Positions 63,163 to 64,000 of a DNA stretch of 64,000 nt are shown one piece after another. Position 1 is the first letter of the stretch; every line of letters starts with the position of its first letter. The DNA is from Pseudomonadota bacterium (GTDB lineage Bacteria > Pseudomonadota > Alphaproteobacteria > Rhizobiales > Hyphomicrobiaceae), in assembly GCA_023412805.1 (NCBI GenBank), contig JAEZRM010000084.1, positions 1 through 64,000 of the forward strand, in the 5' to 3' direction. The notes below the pieces were generated by a model. The model did not search any database. It had not been told where the DNA came from and worked only from the letters and a program-made list of their open reading frames with translations. Made by a program: the position numbers and the translations under genes.

Positions 63163-64000
63163 TCAATAGGGGAGGCCGACATAGTTCTCGGCGAGAGCTG
63201 CGGCAGCATGCCGCGAAGTCGTCACGTAATCGAGCTCGGCGGATCGAAGCTTCTCGGCAAAGGGCGTCGCTTCGGGGAAGCGATGCAACAGCAGTGTCAT
63301 CCACCACGAGAAGCGCACAGCCTTCCAGACGCGGGCGAGCGCGCGCGCCGAATAGGCATCGAGACCGGCCGATGATCGCTCGGCATAGAATTCGCGCAGT
63401 CCCTCGAAAAGATAATGCACATCGCTCGCCGCGAGATTGAGGCCCTTAGCGCCGGTCGGTGGCACGATGTGGGCCGCATCACCGCATAAGAAGAGCCGGC
63501 CAAAGCGCATGGGCTCGGCAACGAAGGAGCGCAATACCGCGATCGATTTCTCGAACGATGGGCCTGTCGTCACGGCATCTGCAGTTTCGGCGGGCAAGCG
63601 CCGACGCAGCTCATCCCAGAAGCGCTGATCCGACCAGCTTTCGATCTTGTCGTCGCCGCCGCACTGCACATAGTAGCGGCTGCGTGTCGGCGAGCGCATG
63701 GAGCACAGCGCGAAACCGCGCGGATGGCTCGCGTAGATCAACTCGTCGCTCACCGGCGGAACCTCGGCGAGGAGGCCGAGCCAGCCGAAGGGATAGGATC
63801 GCTCGAAGGTCGAGATGGCGCGCTCCGGCACGGCGCGCCGCGAGATGCCGTGATAGCCGTCGCAGCCCGCGATGAAATCGCAATCGACGCGATGGGTGGT
63901 CCCGCCGCGAGCATATGTGACGTAGGGCGCGTCCGTATCGAAGTTGTGGGGCATGACGTCGGCGGCTTCGTAGATGGTGGCCGCCCCAGCGGTCTCCCGG
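63163..64000 (-). CDS. pobA: 4-hydroxybenzoate 3-monooxygenase, N-terminus outside window
   Basis: FAD-dependent aromatic hydroxylase that converts 4-hydroxybenzoate to protocatechuate with NAD(P)H and O2. About 279 C-terminal residues are visible and the frame is open to the window edge, so the FAD-binding GxGxxG is not seen. The DG motif region DFIAGCDGYHGISRR and the second FAD motif FLCGDAAHIVPPTGAKGLN are intact. The C-terminus AENYVGLPY matches PobA. It is followed after 67 bases by pcaH on the same strand. Confidence 0.95.
   Translation of the reverse strand, partial: RETAGAATIYEAADVMPHNFDTDAPYVTYARGGTTHRVDCDFIAGCDGYHGISRRAVPERAISTFERSYPFGWLGLLAEVPPVSDELIYASHPRGFALCSMRSPTRSRYYVQCGGDDKIESWSDQRFWDELRRRLPAETADAVTTGPSFEKSIAVLRSFVAEPMRFGRLFLCGDAAHIVPPTGAKGLNLAASDVHYLFEGLREFYAERSSAGLDAYSARALARVWKAVRFSWWMTLLLHRFPEATPFAEKLRSAELDYVTTSRHAAAALAENYVGLPY

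Overview
The window is GC-rich and densely coded. It looks like a chromosomal segment of an alphaproteobacterium of the order Hyphomicrobiales (Rhizobiales). The support is an imuA-imuB-dnaE2 mutagenesis cassette under a GTTC-N7-GTTC LexA box, DUF1223 and DUF2865 proteins, a second-type glutamyl-tRNA synthetase, a SKGCIRM-type L,D-transpeptidase, TTG/GTG starts and palindromic GC-rich repeats between convergent genes. The genus cannot be fixed from the sequence alone. No rRNA, tRNA, CRISPR array, transposase or prophage gene was seen.

Layout. 1-5564 (+): an oxalate/formate C1 block, with oxalyl-CoA decarboxylase (5' end outside the window), formyl-CoA:oxalate CoA-transferase, a 10-formyl-THF hydrolase-like formyltransferase and formate-THF ligase. 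5795-11553 (+): a peptide-type ABC importer in the order fused double ATPase, binding protein, two permeases. This is the order of the E. coli glutathione importer gsiABCD, and it converges on an exported gamma-glutamyltransferase. 13477-19281 (-): the SOS mutagenesis cassette. 20191-35148: mostly housekeeping and envelope genes (L,D-transpeptidase, DUF1223, NAD synthase, GluRS, DUF2865, YebC, a GT2-GtrA lipid-glycosylation pair, GTP cyclohydrolase II, an hslV with no adjacent hslU), with a hydratase and a ThDP enzyme between them. 35254-43092: methyltransferase, patatin, hydrolase, MarR and RidA genes, then an acyl-CoA ligase / MmgE-PrpD / SDR run. 43159-53377: a biotin-synthase-like radical SAM protein, a deacetylase, TusA, RarA, a hemerythrin-like protein behind a perfect FNR/FixK-like palindrome, a second and divergent gamma-glutamyltransferase, and a YfhO-like membrane protein.

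53486-64000 is catabolic. An aminotransferase and an M20 deacylase on the plus strand face a long minus-strand series: pobA (3' part), pcaH, pcaG, amidase, enoyl-CoA hydratase, a cysteine form of glycine/betaine reductase protein B, a CaiB-type CoA-transferase and a second enoyl-CoA hydratase. pobA-pcaHG make and cleave protocatechuate. The last three genes overlap by ATGA and have no pathway I can name; they are the best candidate for an undescribed system here.

Regulatory and repeat structure: a LexA-controlled promoter, an FNR-like box, five clear terminators or intercistronic hairpins, two REP-like palindrome clusters between convergent genes, and two tandem CTAGTGT-ended palindromes that fill the pcaH-pcaG gap.
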